From Euryarchaeota archaeon UBA106 (GTDB taxonomy: Archaea > Thermoplasmatota > Poseidoniia > Poseidoniales > Thalassarchaeaceae): a stretch of DNA of 56,484 bases. Shown here piece by piece: positions 1 through 7,950 of this stretch (positions are counted from its first letter, which is position 1; each line of letters begins with the position of its first letter). The notes beneath the pieces were generated by a model. That model did not search any database. It was given only the letters and a program-made list of their open reading frames with translations, and had not been told where the DNA came from. The stretch covers positions 562 through 57,045 of the forward strand of contig DAOJ01000081.1 in NCBI GenBank assembly GCA_002502365.1, given 5' to 3'. The translations under genes were made by a program, and so were the position numbers.

Positions 1-881
1 GATAGATTGTCAACTGAACTTGGTTCTAGCGATGCCTTACGCAAGGTGCTAGGCCTTACGTCGTCTGGCATTACTTCTCCACGACCGTCTTTCTCAGTTC
101 GACGAATGGCTGCATCTAGCAATTCAATTGCCATTCTAGCATCTCCTGACTCAGAAGCGAATTGGCCGATTTTAGTCAGAGTTTCTTCAGCTACAGAACC
201 TGTCTTACAGGCCACATCGACTCTCTGTTTGGCGATTCCAGTTAGTGTCTCTGCGTCGTATGGTTTCATATCAACGATATTTGATTGTCCTAGTCTGGAA
301 ATTATTGCAGGTTCAAAGAGTTTCATCAATGACAAATTTTGACTGACCATAATCATCGACATAGTCCCTTGAGTTTCTTTTCCTTCGTCGATTCGAAGTA
401 GTTTGTAGATTAGATCTGATTGATCGCGATTTACCAAGACATCTGCCTCATCTAAAATTAATAGAAGATGGCTATCATATGAAATCAGATTTCTTCGAAT
501 CGATTGGATAATTTCACCAGGACTGAATCCCCTTTCTGGATGACGTTCGTCAAGGCTGAGTGCAATCTGTTGCAAGACTTGAGGGCCGGTTGGATGATTA
601 CGACAATTGACATGAGTTATGACAATCTTTCTCCTTCCTTCGAGATGACGCTGAATATCTTCTGCAAAGCGCCGCGTCATCACTGTCTTTCCAGAGCCAA
701 CCGGTCCCATTACAACCGCTTGACAACTGGTTTCATGATTCTGAATTTGCGAGAATATACCCGCCATCTCGCCCAATTCTTCATCTCGACCTATCAGAGA
801 TGGCGGAACCCAGTCGTACGACAGAGGGGCCTTGTCCAGCAGGACTTTGCCTGCTCCGATGCGGTCGAGGTATCCTGCCAT
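1..881 (-). CDS. cdc6: Orc1/Cdc6 AAA+ replication initiator (partial, runs off the left edge)
   Basis: Seen: reading the minus strand from ATG at 881 gives 293 uninterrupted codons to the window edge. They include a Walker A motif (MGPVGSGKTV, near residue 60), a Walker B motif (LLLILDEADVL) and a sensor-like SRLGQ stretch after PAIIS. Known: this order fits the AAA+ module of archaeal Orc1/Cdc6, which loads the MCM helicase at origins. Full-length proteins are about 400 residues, so the C-terminal winged-helix DNA-binding domain lies outside the window. An AT-rich GAGATATTTA box at 911-920 sits about 30 bp upstream of the ATG and fits a TATA element with a very short leader. dph2 lies upstream on the same strand, 101 bp away. 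A different AAA+ ATPase is possible but less likely. Confidence 0.9.
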   Translation of the reverse strand, partial: MAGYLDRIGAGKVLLDKAPLSYDWVPPSLIGRDEELGEMAGIFSQIQNHETSCQAVVMGPVGSGKTVMTRRFAEDIQRHLEGRRKIVITHVNCRNHPTGPQVLQQIALSLDERHPERGFSPGEIIQSIRRNLISYDSHLLLILDEADVLVNRDQSDLIYKLLRIDEGKETQGTMSMIMVSQNLSLMKLFEPAIISRLGQSNIVDMKPYDAETLTGIAKQRVDVACKTGSVAEETLTKIGQFASESGDARMAIELLDAAIRRTEKDGRGEVMPDDVRPSTLRKASLEPSSVDNL

Positions 882-925
882 TCAAGGGAGTCGTGCTCTC
901 GCCGTTCTTAGAGATATTTACTCCA

Positions 926-962
926 ACGCGCGCGTACACAGGCTTGTGTGACCCGCGCGCGT
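926..962. promoter_or_regulatory. GC-rich dyad upstream of orc1/cdc6
   Basis: Seen: ACGCGCGCGTACACA (926-940), spacer GGCT, then TGTGTGACCCGCGCGCGT (945-962). The arms are reverse complements apart from a small insertion in the right arm. The dyad abuts the predicted TATA box of cdc6 (911-920) on its upstream side. It could be an operator for the initiator gene, part of a replication origin, or a terminator hairpin after dph2, whose stop is at 983. I found no copy of the canonical archaeal origin recognition box here. Confidence 0.5.
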
Positions 963-982
963 GAGAATCCAAAAACCACTGA

Positions 983-2092
983 TTACGGGATTTCATCGAA
1001 TTGGTAACCATTTTCCCATTGCTTTTCACCAAGGGCTACTTCCAATTCGAAAGGAGTGATTAGTGGTTTAGCATATTTTACCGCGTCATCGATTGCTATA
1101 CGCGGGCAGGCAGTATTGACAAAGGCATCAACGGGATAGAAGTCGATTAGTTCAGGACCGACATGGTCTAGTGCGAGAAGGTATCCTTTGCGTCCATGTT
1201 TTTCGAGAAGCCGCTTCATTCTGATAGCAAGATTACGTCGCATTTGACCAGGCTTCTCGCCGATGAGAATTCCAAACGACTTAGCCTCATCGACAGAGAA
1301 AATCAATCCCATTCTCTGTCTTAGAATCCGTTCAATATGTTCGAAAGATAATTCGCTTGCTTCACCAGTGTAGGGATCTAGTAATGCTAGTGGTTTACCA
1401 GTATGCATGACTAAACCAATTGGATGAAAATCTCCCGAACCTAGGAATATGTAGTGCCCTATTGAGGGGTCGTCTCCTGAATAATTGCAACCTAGAACTT
1501 GTCCTGGGAAGGTCAGACGTGCCCCGCCAGTTGGAATCTCAACCTCAAAACCAGCATTCTCAAAACGCTCTTTGTAATCTTCAAGAAGATGAAGGTGTTG
1601 AATAGAACCAACAAGTCCTAATTTAGTTCCCGACAAAGGTGCAACTCTACCTACTGCATCTAAGAATCGTTCTTTTGCTTCGTCTTCGCTAAGGTCGAAT
1701 GGCATTGAAGCCTCGGCAAGCCTTGCTTCCGCGATTGCTTTGTGCTTAGCTAGTATTGGTACAACAGGATCAATCTCAGGATCTCCATCATATGTCACAG
1801 GTATGAAATGAGTTGGCATTCCAGAATCGATATTCATTGCACTGTGACCCATATGTGCGACTAATTCCACGCCCATCATACGCATTTTATCATGAACTAA
1901 ATCACATGCACCATAGCAAGGGTCTGCAGCCAATACTACCTTTGCCTCTGAGTCCTCTTCAATTGAGTCCATCATCTCAAGAGCCTGCATTTTCAGACCC
2001 TCTGGAACTTGTAATGCTACCAAGCGATGGTCGTTGTCTTTGATTCGCTCGACTAGGTCGTCGAGCTGAAAATCATGACGCTCCATGTCCAT
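983..2092 (-). CDS. dph2: Dph2-type diphthamide synthase (2-(3-amino-3-carboxypropyl)histidine synthase)
   Basis: Function: first step of diphthamide formation on elongation factor 2, in which a 3-amino-3-carboxypropyl group is moved from S-adenosylmethionine to a histidine by non-canonical radical chemistry. Seen: about 369 residues with three widely spaced cysteines in family-typical contexts: DPCYGACD near residue 60, LGCNYSGDDP near residue 205, and NTACPRI near residue 330. In the archaeal enzyme these three cysteines bind the 4Fe-4S cluster. An in-frame TTG exists at 2101, but ATG at 2092 is preferred: a TATA-like TATTTGAG at 2121-2128 lies about 30 bp upstream, giving an almost leaderless mRNA. 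The gene precedes cdc6 on the same strand and follows a purine phosphoribosyltransferase. Confidence 0.93.
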   Translation of the reverse strand: MDMERHDFQLDDLVERIKDNDHRLVALQVPEGLKMQALEMMDSIEEDSEAKVVLAADPCYGACDLVHDKMRMMGVELVAHMGHSAMNIDSGMPTHFIPVTYDGDPEIDPVVPILAKHKAIAEARLAEASMPFDLSEDEAKERFLDAVGRVAPLSGTKLGLVGSIQHLHLLEDYKERFENAGFEVEIPTGGARLTFPGQVLGCNYSGDDPSIGHYIFLGSGDFHPIGLVMHTGKPLALLDPYTGEASELSFEHIERILRQRMGLIFSVDEAKSFGILIGEKPGQMRRNLAIRMKRLLEKHGRKGYLLALDHVGPELIDFYPVDAFVNTACPRIAIDDAVKYAKPLITPFELEVALGEKQWENGYQFDEIP

Positions 2093-2161
2093 GTTAACCA
2101 ACTTGCCGTCCTAAGTTTGGTATTTGAGCGGTTTCAACGATGATACTTAATCGTCCCAATT

Positions 2162-2740
2162 TCAATCGACAATCTCGACTTTACCATCGATAATGTCGAT
2201 TCTTGCCAGTGAACGGATTGGCCAATGGGGTTTCTCACGGTTCAATCTCTCACGTCCTTCTCCCTTCTCGATAGCGATTACGATATCCTGTAAGATTACA
2301 CCCATATCTTCGAGTTGTTGAATAAGAGGTTCCAAAGTACCACCTGTAGAAATTACGTCATCAACGATTACGATTCTTTCTCCTGGTTTGATGTCGTTTA
2401 TGTAAACAGTTGATTGAGAATAACCAGTAGCAACATCAACACGTGTTTCTCCTTCCATACCATAAGATCGCTTTCGAATTACAACTGTAGGTTTTCCAGT
2501 AGCATCGCCTACTGCTGCAAGAAGAGGTAGACCCATTGCTTCAACTGTCACAATTAGGTCTACTTTCGACCAATCAACACTCGAGACAATTAGGTCCCTA
2601 GTTGCTCGAAGTACTTCTGGATCCATTCTTGGAATGCCATCTGATATTGGGTGAATGAAGTATGGGTATTCGCCCTTCCAAATGATTGGAGCACCCCTAA
2701 GGGACTCTTGCAGAATACTGAGAGGATCATTAGATCCCAT
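2162..2740 (-). CDS. hpt: Archaeal purine phosphoribosyltransferase (hypoxanthine/adenine type)
   Basis: Function: purine salvage, transferring phosphoribose from PRPP to a purine base in the cytosol. Seen: 192 residues with the type I phosphoribosyltransferase PRPP loop IVIVDDVISTGGT (near residue 125), a catalytic-loop region rich in RKRSYGMEGE, and a hood region at the C-terminus. Length and sequence fit the archaeal HGPRTase-like family (Hpt), related to adenine phosphoribosyltransferases. Substrate preference cannot be settled by eye. A GfcR-like regulatory role is possible, but no N-terminal helix-turn-helix is present. The start is ATG at 2740. The gene lies 12 bp after the rpl10e stop, so the two are probably cotranscribed. 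Confidence 0.82.
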   Translation of the reverse strand: MGSNDPLSILQESLRGAPIIWKGEYPYFIHPISDGIPRMDPEVLRATRDLIVSSVDWSKVDLIVTVEAMGLPLLAAVGDATGKPTVVIRKRSYGMEGETRVDVATGYSQSTVYINDIKPGERIVIVDDVISTGGTLEPLIQQLEDMGVILQDIVIAIEKGEGRERLNREKPHWPIRSLARIDIIDGKVEIVD

Positions 2741-2752
2741 ATTGCATCAACC

Positions 2753-3298
2753 TCAGACTAACCCTAGTTTGCGAAGCGCTTCGTGCCCCTTCTTTACTCG
2801 AATAGTGGTAGGGCTTGGAATCTTCATTCCTGCCTTTCTAAGTGAGTCACGTGCTTCGGAATAGAATTCAGGGGATGTATGAACTGAGACAACTACGTCG
2901 TTCTTTGGTACACGAGCCGCTGTTCCTACATTCTTGCCGAACGACAGTCTCATTCCTTGGGATACACGGTCAGCACCTGCGCCGGTCGCTTGCTTGTTTT
3001 CGCGAAGGATATTGTGCGGGTACTTGTGAATTCGAAGTGCATATCCCATATCTCCTGCAGCTTCCCTAATTGTTGAGTTTGATACCATTCTGGCCGCTTC
3101 TAGAGCGGTGTGTCGGATTTGAACTGCATTATCGACAGTCATTTCCAAAATCACCTCGAATTCTCCTGCTTCAGCAGCCTTTCTATTGCCCATATGATAG
3201 CGAAGAATTCGATTATTTGGTACACCGCCGGTGTACTCTCGGCGGGTGTATGCCTGCCCCTTGACTTGGCGGTACATCTTTGCCGGCTTGCGTGCCAT
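2753..3298 (-). CDS. rpl10e: 50S ribosomal protein L10e (uL16)
   Basis: Structural protein of the large ribosomal subunit near the peptidyl transferase centre and tRNA sites. Seen: 181 residues beginning MARKPAKMYR, with YTRREYTGGVPNNRI at residues 17-31 and the conserved segment RIHKYPHNILRENK near residue 90, followed by GAGADRVSQGMRLSFGK. All match the archaeal and eukaryotic L10e/L10 family, which is 165-180 residues long. The start ATG at 3298 lies about 38 bp downstream of a clear TATA box (3331-3340). It appears to lead an rpl10e-hpt unit. Confidence 0.97.
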   Translation of the reverse strand: MARKPAKMYRQVKGQAYTRREYTGGVPNNRILRYHMGNRKAAEAGEFEVILEMTVDNAVQIRHTALEAARMVSNSTIREAAGDMGYALRIHKYPHNILRENKQATGAGADRVSQGMRLSFGKNVGTAARVPKNDVVVSVHTSPEFYSEARDSLRKAGMKIPSPTTIRVKKGHEALRKLGLV

Positions 3299-3330
3299 CT
3301 CAATTCCCTCGGGCTCGGCCGACCTACCCG

Positions 3331-3340
3331 CCGTATATAA
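3331..3340 (-). promoter_or_regulatory. TATA box of rpl10e
   Basis: On the minus strand the sequence is TTATATACGG, an archaeal TATA-like element 33-42 bp upstream of the rpl10e ATG. It predicts initiation near 3311 and a leader of about 12 nt. The palindrome TCGGCCGA (3315-3322) lies at the predicted start site. Confidence 0.7.
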
Positions 3341-3350
3341 CGGTAGGTGC

Positions 3351-3365
3351 AGCCCCTACGGGGCT
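3351..3365 (-). terminator. Short hairpin after the EamA gene
   Basis: AGCCCC-TAC-GGGGCT is a perfect 6-bp stem with a 3-nt loop. It starts 11 nt after the stop codon of the EamA transporter on the same strand and lies upstream of the rpl10e TATA box. A transcription-end or mRNA 3' hairpin is the simplest reading. No U-tract follows, so termination is not proven. Confidence 0.4.
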
Positions 3366-3376
3366 AAGTTAGTCCT

Positions 3377-4318
3377 CTATCCAACACGCAATCTTTCACT
3401 TTCAACTTGAACCACTCTAACTCCCATGACGATTAGAACAAAGCCAAGAAGAAGAGACCATCCAACGTTTTCATCAAGTAATAAGACTCCGCCTAGTACC
3501 CCGAAAACAGGCATCATGAATATGTAAGATGCAGCAGCAGTTGCTCCAAGTTTCTCAACTCCAATCGCAAACCAATAGTAGGCTAATACGGTTGAAATCG
3601 CAGCGAGATAGATGATTGCATACCAATCCTCTGAGGTCGGTTTCGGAATACCATATTGGTAGGTTTCCCAAGCGGCTAAAGGAGTTAATAGAACAGTTCC
3701 AATAAGTGAGTACCATACGACAATTTCCAATGTTGTTGCCTCTTGTTCGCCATTTCTTCTTTCCATCATTCGCTTGGTGTTATTAGTAGTCATTGCCCAG
3801 CATAGAGCGGCTAGGAGAATCATGAAATCGCCTAGGATTCTATCTTCAAATGGGATTTCTGTATTTGGGCTCCAGCCAGTAACTACTGCAACTCCGGCGA
3901 ATCCACATACTAGCCCTATGAACATTCTACTGGTAATTTGTTGACCAAGCATGGGTGCTGCTAATAGCACCGTGAAAACCGGATTAAATGTGATAATTAG
4001 TGATGCATCACCAGCTGCAGTAAGCTGCATGCCATTCATGAAAAGTAGTTGATAGCCGAGTACTCCAGTTACTGCAATTATGGTTAAAGTCCGCCAAGAT
4101 TGAAAGCCGCTAGGAAGCCAATTTACTTGTTTTCCTTTCAATGCCAAAACCGCAAACCAAGCATAAAACAAAATCATCGTTAGTACGTATCTAAGCCAAG
4201 CACCAGTCACTGGAGGAAGTCCTAATGCTAGGATTCTACCTACTGCCCAGGCCATCCCCCATGAGAAAACAACCAGTACCATTAGTCCGTGGACTCGCCA
4301 TTGATCCCCGAAACTCAT
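3377..4318 (-). CDS. EamA/DMT-family transporter
   Basis: Seen: 313 residues with about ten hydrophobic segments and the internal two-fold repeat of drug/metabolite transporters. The first EamA unit starts VLVVFSWGMAWAVGRI (residues 14-29) and the second is LAALCWAMTTNNTKR (near residue 170). Known: this family exports or imports small metabolites such as amino acids and nucleobases across the cytoplasmic membrane. The substrate cannot be told from sequence. The start ATG at 4318 is preceded by CAATATACGC about 22 bp upstream on the minus strand, so the mRNA is probably leaderless. A hairpin follows the stop. The gene is transcribed separately from rpl10e. Confidence 0.88.
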   Translation of the reverse strand: MSFGDQWRVHGLMVLVVFSWGMAWAVGRILALGLPPVTGAWLRYVLTMILFYAWFAVLALKGKQVNWLPSGFQSWRTLTIIAVTGVLGYQLLFMNGMQLTAAGDASLIITFNPVFTVLLAAPMLGQQITSRMFIGLVCGFAGVAVVTGWSPNTEIPFEDRILGDFMILLAALCWAMTTNNTKRMMERRNGEQEATTLEIVVWYSLIGTVLLTPLAAWETYQYGIPKPTSEDWYAIIYLAAISTVLAYYWFAIGVEKLGATAAASYIFMMPVFGVLGGVLLLDENVGWSLLLGFVLIVMGVRVVQVESERLRVG

Positions 4319-4370
4319 CGCAAGCCCTCAGACCTGCGTATATTGACTTGGGTCAAATAGTGTACTGAGT

Positions 4371-4772
4371 TCAAAATAGATGAACAATTACTCTATTCCA
4401 GGCCATAATTGCAAATACAGTTATTGTAGAAATCAACCACAAATTGTAGATTGGTTTGGGAACATTGAATTCTTTGATATCGGAAACAAGGGGTACCAAA
4501 GATCGCAATGCAAGATAAACGAAGGCTAAGTAAATCAATGGTGTTCCTAAATTAAAATCCAATGCGGATTTTAAATCAAAATGAGTAATTGCAACGAATC
4601 CTCTAGTCATTCCGCAAAATGGACATTCATGTCCCGTAAGGTGGTAATGAGGGCATAGATTGAGGCCATCTATATCTCCATGTGGTAAAATCGCAGAGGT
4701 GATTAAGGCTCCAGAAGCAATTACACCTTCGATATCCTCTTTTGTTAAATCGGAATACGAAAATTTGACCAT
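4371..4772 (-). CDS. DUF2752 membrane protein
   Basis: Seen: about 133 residues with the DUF2752 hallmark CPFCGMTRGF near residue 50, preceded by CPHYHLTGHE. Two or three hydrophobic segments follow, including LIYLAFVYLALRSL and LISTITVFAIMAW. Known: this small family of integral membrane proteins has a conserved CPxCGxTR motif and no established function. ATG at 4772 is used here. A GTG at 4781 is an alternative, because a TATA-like GATGTAAAACG at 4801-4811 could give a leaderless mRNA starting there. The gene is divergent from the TM2 protein. Confidence 0.75.
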   Translation of the reverse strand: MVKFSYSDLTKEDIEGVIASGALITSAILPHGDIDGLNLCPHYHLTGHECPFCGMTRGFVAITHFDLKSALDFNLGTPLIYLAFVYLALRSLVPLVSDIKEFNVPKPIYNLWLISTITVFAIMAWNRVIVHLF

Positions 4773-4862
4773 TTTAGGCACATCCAGTTCTATTGCAAGT
4801 CGTTTTACATCACTACTACGCCGGAGGTCATTTTAAACATACAAGAGCAGCCGCTTGGTTTG

Positions 4863-5084
4863 ATGGAAGAAGAATATTCTGACGTAGACTGGACCATATT
4901 GTTAGTTTTGTCCCTATTATTGGGCGGATTAGGTGTTGATCGATTTTACTCAGGCCACATCGGCACTGGAGTTTTGAAGTTGATAACAGTCGGCGGATGT
5001 GGAATTTGGGCACTTTATGATATCATCATGATTGCAACAGGCAAGTTCCGCGACGGCGAAGGTAAGCTAGTTGTAAACCAATAA
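4863..5084 (+). CDS. TM2-domain membrane protein
   Basis: Seen: 73 residues forming one TM2 domain. A first hydrophobic helix LLVLSLLLGGLGVDRFYSG carries the conserved GGLGxDRFYxG turn. It is followed by a glycine-rich loop and a second helix with WALYDIIMIATG. Known: TM2 proteins are small two-helix membrane proteins found in all domains, and their role is unclear. ATG at 4863 is chosen over TTG at 4860 because a TATA-like TTTTAAAC at 4831-4838 predicts initiation close to the ATG, so the transcript is likely leaderless. A dyad follows the stop (5085-5114). Confidence 0.85.
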   Translation: MEEEYSDVDWTILLVLSLLLGGLGVDRFYSGHIGTGVLKLITVGGCGIWALYDIIMIATGKFRDGEGKLVVNQ

Positions 5085-5236
5085 AACTCTCATTTTCATT
5101 AGATTTTGAGAGTTCGCTTTCTAATCTAGCGGGAGCTAGGCTCTAACAGCAGGCAAATCCTTCCCAAAGGGAAGGTTCGCACAGGATTGCTTATGCACCC
5201 TAGGCTCACAGGCATAGCCCACGCGCAGCGTAAGCG
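5085..5236 (+). other. Structured intergenic region between the TM2 gene and mutS
   Basis: Three perfect stems follow one another. AACTCTCA (5085-5092) pairs with TGAGAGTT (5107-5114) just after the TM2 stop and may be a terminator. CTAGC (5126-5130) pairs with GCTAG (5135-5139) around a GGGA tetraloop. CCTTCCC (5159-5165) pairs with GGGAAGG (5169-5175) around AAA and is itself bracketed by GCAAATCC and GGATTGC. The last two could be the 5' leader of mutS or a small RNA. I recognise no known RNA family. Confidence 0.4.
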
Positions 5237-7948
5237 ATGGAGGGATTTGGTATGGCAAAGCGTTCAATGCTTGACCAATTTGCCGAAATAAAGGCGCAGC
5301 ACCCCGATACTGTACTATTTTTCAGGATGGGTGATTTCTATGAGATGTTCTATGAGGATGCCGAAATCGCTTCTGAAGTCCTAGGAATTACTCTGACTAG
5401 TCGAGATAAAAACGCCGATGATCCAGTCCCTATGGCGGGTGTACCGTGGCATTCCGTTGAAACCTACCTTCAAGGAATGTTGCGAGCAGGGCACAAAGTC
5501 ACATTGTGTGAGCAAGAAGAAGAATTACGACCGGGTTCAAAAATTCTCGAAAGAGTTGTCACTCGTGTTTACACTCCTGGTTCATTGTATGAAGAAGACC
5601 TAATTGGTGAAGACGGCTCAAGTTTACTTGCAGGATTAGTTTCCCGCGGAGACGGACTAGGTCTTGCAATCCTAGATTCTTCCACTGGCCGTGCATGGTT
5701 GCAGGAGCACTCTGGCGCAGGCCGTTACGAAAGACTTCGAGACGAATTACAAAGATGGTCTCCAAGTGAGTTAGTGCTTGTACGCCGAGATGCAGAAAGT
5801 GATGAAATTAGAGAGTTAATACACACTTTGGATGGAGTTACTATGAGCATTGCTGAAGGTAACAAAGAACAACATCTTCAGGTAGTAAAGGATCACCTTG
5901 AATTGGTTGACTTAGGTTCTGTTGACTTAGACCGTAGACCATTAGCAATGGAGGCTTGCGGACTCACCGCGGGATATATTGCTAAGTTACATCTAATCGA
6001 TATTGTACCATTGAGAGAAGTTCATTTCGACGCTGATGATGGACATCTTGTATTGGACCAAACAACCCTTCGTAACCTAGAGTTGACTCAAACCTTGGCT
6101 GGTGAGAAAGAAGGTTCTCTCGTTCAAGCGATCGACTGTACCCGAACATGGATGGGCCGTAGAAAACTCAAGGAATGGATACTACGCCCACTTACCGATT
6201 CAGAGAGAATTGCCTCCAGACAATCTGCAGTTGCTAGTTTAATTCGTGCCCCGCGTAGATTGGATTCCATTCGTGATTGTCTGAAATCAATGCGTGATTT
6301 AGAACGATTATCCACTCGTTTAGCTTATGGTCGGGCTAATGCAAGAGATTTGGTAGCCGTGGCTGATTGCTTAGAGAGAATGCCACGGCTCCAAGGATTG
6401 TTATCTGAAGGTGATTCTGAGTTACTTCATCAATGTGCAGAAGGATTAACAGATTTAGATCCAATAATGCATCATATCTCATCCAGACTTGTTCCTGAGC
6501 CACCAATGACAATAAGAGATGGTGGTATTTTCCTTTCTGGGGTTAACGAACAATTAGACGATTTTCGACAAAAGGCTGGCGAAGGTACGAATTGGTTGAA
6601 GGGTTTTGAATCCAAAGAGCGAGAGAGATTAGATATTCCTAGCCTGAAGGTCAAACAAAACCGTCAGTTTGGTTTCTTTATTGAAATCACAAAATCCCAT
6701 CTCGATAAGGTGCCAGAAGATTATCGAAGAAGGCAGACAATGACCAATGCTGAGAGGTTTACAACCGAAGAACTGAAGCAATGGGAGGAAGTTATTCTTA
6801 CCGCTGACGATAGGGCTAAAGCACTCGAATATGAACTATTTTTGGAACTTCGAAAAGAAGTTTCATCGCAAGCGGCAAAATTGAGTGAATTAGGTCGTAA
6901 AGTGGCTTCTTCAGATGTGCTTTCTGCCTTTGCATATCATGCGAGAAAACACTCTTGGAATCGTCCAGAAATCAAACACGATTCTACCATGCAAATCGTT
7001 TCCGGCCGCCATCCTGTGTTGGAAGGTGATGGCCGATTTGTTCCTAATGGAATCAGTTTTGACAAGAATCGTAGGTTCCTATTATTGACAGGTCCAAATA
7101 TGGGTGGTAAGTCTACCTATCTTAGACAAACAGCCCTCATCACAATACTTGCTCAAGCTGGGTCGTTTGTGCCCGCAGAAAAAGCTAGGATTGGAATTGT
7201 TGATCGTGTATTCACTAGGGTTGGAGCTCACGATGATTTGCGCCGTGGCCGTTCGACATTCATGATGGAAATGATTGAGGTGGCTCATATCCTCAGAAGA
7301 GCCACACCTAGAAGTCTCATTTTACTCGATGAGGTAGGACGCGGAACATCTACCTTCGATGGTCTAGCAATAGCATGGTCGGTTACTGAGGACCTCTCTA
7401 CTAGAGTTGGAGCCAGAACCCTCTTCGCAACTCATTACCATCAATTGGTCGGCTTAGCTGACGAAATTGATGGCTTGGTAAATGTACACGTTCAAGTTGC
7501 TGATGTCAAAGGAGAGATAAGATTCCTACACACTGTTGCCGATGGTCCATGCGATGATTCCTATGGTGTTCAGGTAGCCGCTTTAGCGGGTCTTCCTAGT
7601 GGGGTCGTAGAAAGGGCAAGAGACCTGTTAATCTTCCTTGAGAGTCAAGCCCAAGGTGCAAAAGCAGGAAGTGATGGGACACCAGATTCGAGGGAATCGG
7701 GACAATCTAGTCTGTATGGTTGGATGTTGCCCTCTGGAAGAAATCAAACCAGTACTAGTGATGCGCAACCAACTCCTGACCCAACCAAGGAAATTGTAGT
7801 ACAGGAAGACCCTATCCTCAGGGAAATAGCTGAAAGATTAGAATCTCTTGACCCTGATACTCTAACTCCTAGAGAGGCTCTTGAAGCACTTTATGCAATG
7901 CGCTCGGCTATGCAAAAATCTCTGGATAGCAAGTACTTGGAGGATTGA
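5237..7948 (+). CDS. mutS: DNA mismatch repair protein MutS
   Basis: Function: recognises mispaired bases and, with MutL, starts repair. Seen: 903 residues with the mismatch-reading motif in FFRMGDFYEMF (residues 29-39, including the Phe-x-Glu pair). The ATPase domain has Walker A TGPNMGGKST (near 617) and Walker B LILLDEVGRGTSTFDG (near 694), followed by TLFATHYHQL. All are typical of bacterial MutS1. Known: such bacterial-type MutS/MutL pairs occur in a minority of archaea, probably by transfer. ATG 5237 is used; the internal ATG at 5252 (MAKRSML) is a possible alternative start. A linker of low complexity (about 800-850) precedes a short C-terminal helical region. The stop lies 2 nt before the mutL ATG, so the two are an operon. 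Confidence 0.96.
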   Translation: MEGFGMAKRSMLDQFAEIKAQHPDTVLFFRMGDFYEMFYEDAEIASEVLGITLTSRDKNADDPVPMAGVPWHSVETYLQGMLRAGHKVTLCEQEEELRPGSKILERVVTRVYTPGSLYEEDLIGEDGSSLLAGLVSRGDGLGLAILDSSTGRAWLQEHSGAGRYERLRDELQRWSPSELVLVRRDAESDEIRELIHTLDGVTMSIAEGNKEQHLQVVKDHLELVDLGSVDLDRRPLAMEACGLTAGYIAKLHLIDIVPLREVHFDADDGHLVLDQTTLRNLELTQTLAGEKEGSLVQAIDCTRTWMGRRKLKEWILRPLTDSERIASRQSAVASLIRAPRRLDSIRDCLKSMRDLERLSTRLAYGRANARDLVAVADCLERMPRLQGLLSEGDSELLHQCAEGLTDLDPIMHHISSRLVPEPPMTIRDGGIFLSGVNEQLDDFRQKAGEGTNWLKGFESKERERLDIPSLKVKQNRQFGFFIEITKSHLDKVPEDYRRRQTMTNAERFTTEELKQWEEVILTADDRAKALEYELFLELRKEVSSQAAKLSELGRKVASSDVLSAFAYHARKHSWNRPEIKHDSTMQIVSGRHPVLEGDGRFVPNGISFDKNRRFLLLTGPNMGGKSTYLRQTALITILAQAGSFVPAEKARIGIVDRVFTRVGAHDDLRRGRSTFMMEMIEVAHILRRATPRSLILLDEVGRGTSTFDGLAIAWSVTEDLSTRVGARTLFATHYHQLVGLADEIDGLVNVHVQVADVKGEIRFLHTVADGPCDDSYGVQVAALAGLPSGVVERARDLLIFLESQAQGAKAGSDGTPDSRESGQSSLYGWMLPSGRNQTSTSDAQPTPDPTKEIVVQEDPILREIAERLESLDPDTLTPREALEALYAMRSAMQKSLDSKYLED

Positions 7949-7950
7949 AA

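Noticed and set aside
504..1032. Open frames on both strands across the cdc6 start and the dyad (plus 504-911, minus 781-1032)
   Set aside because: They overlap the clear AAA+ frame of cdc6 or the dph2 end in another frame and show no protein-like composition.
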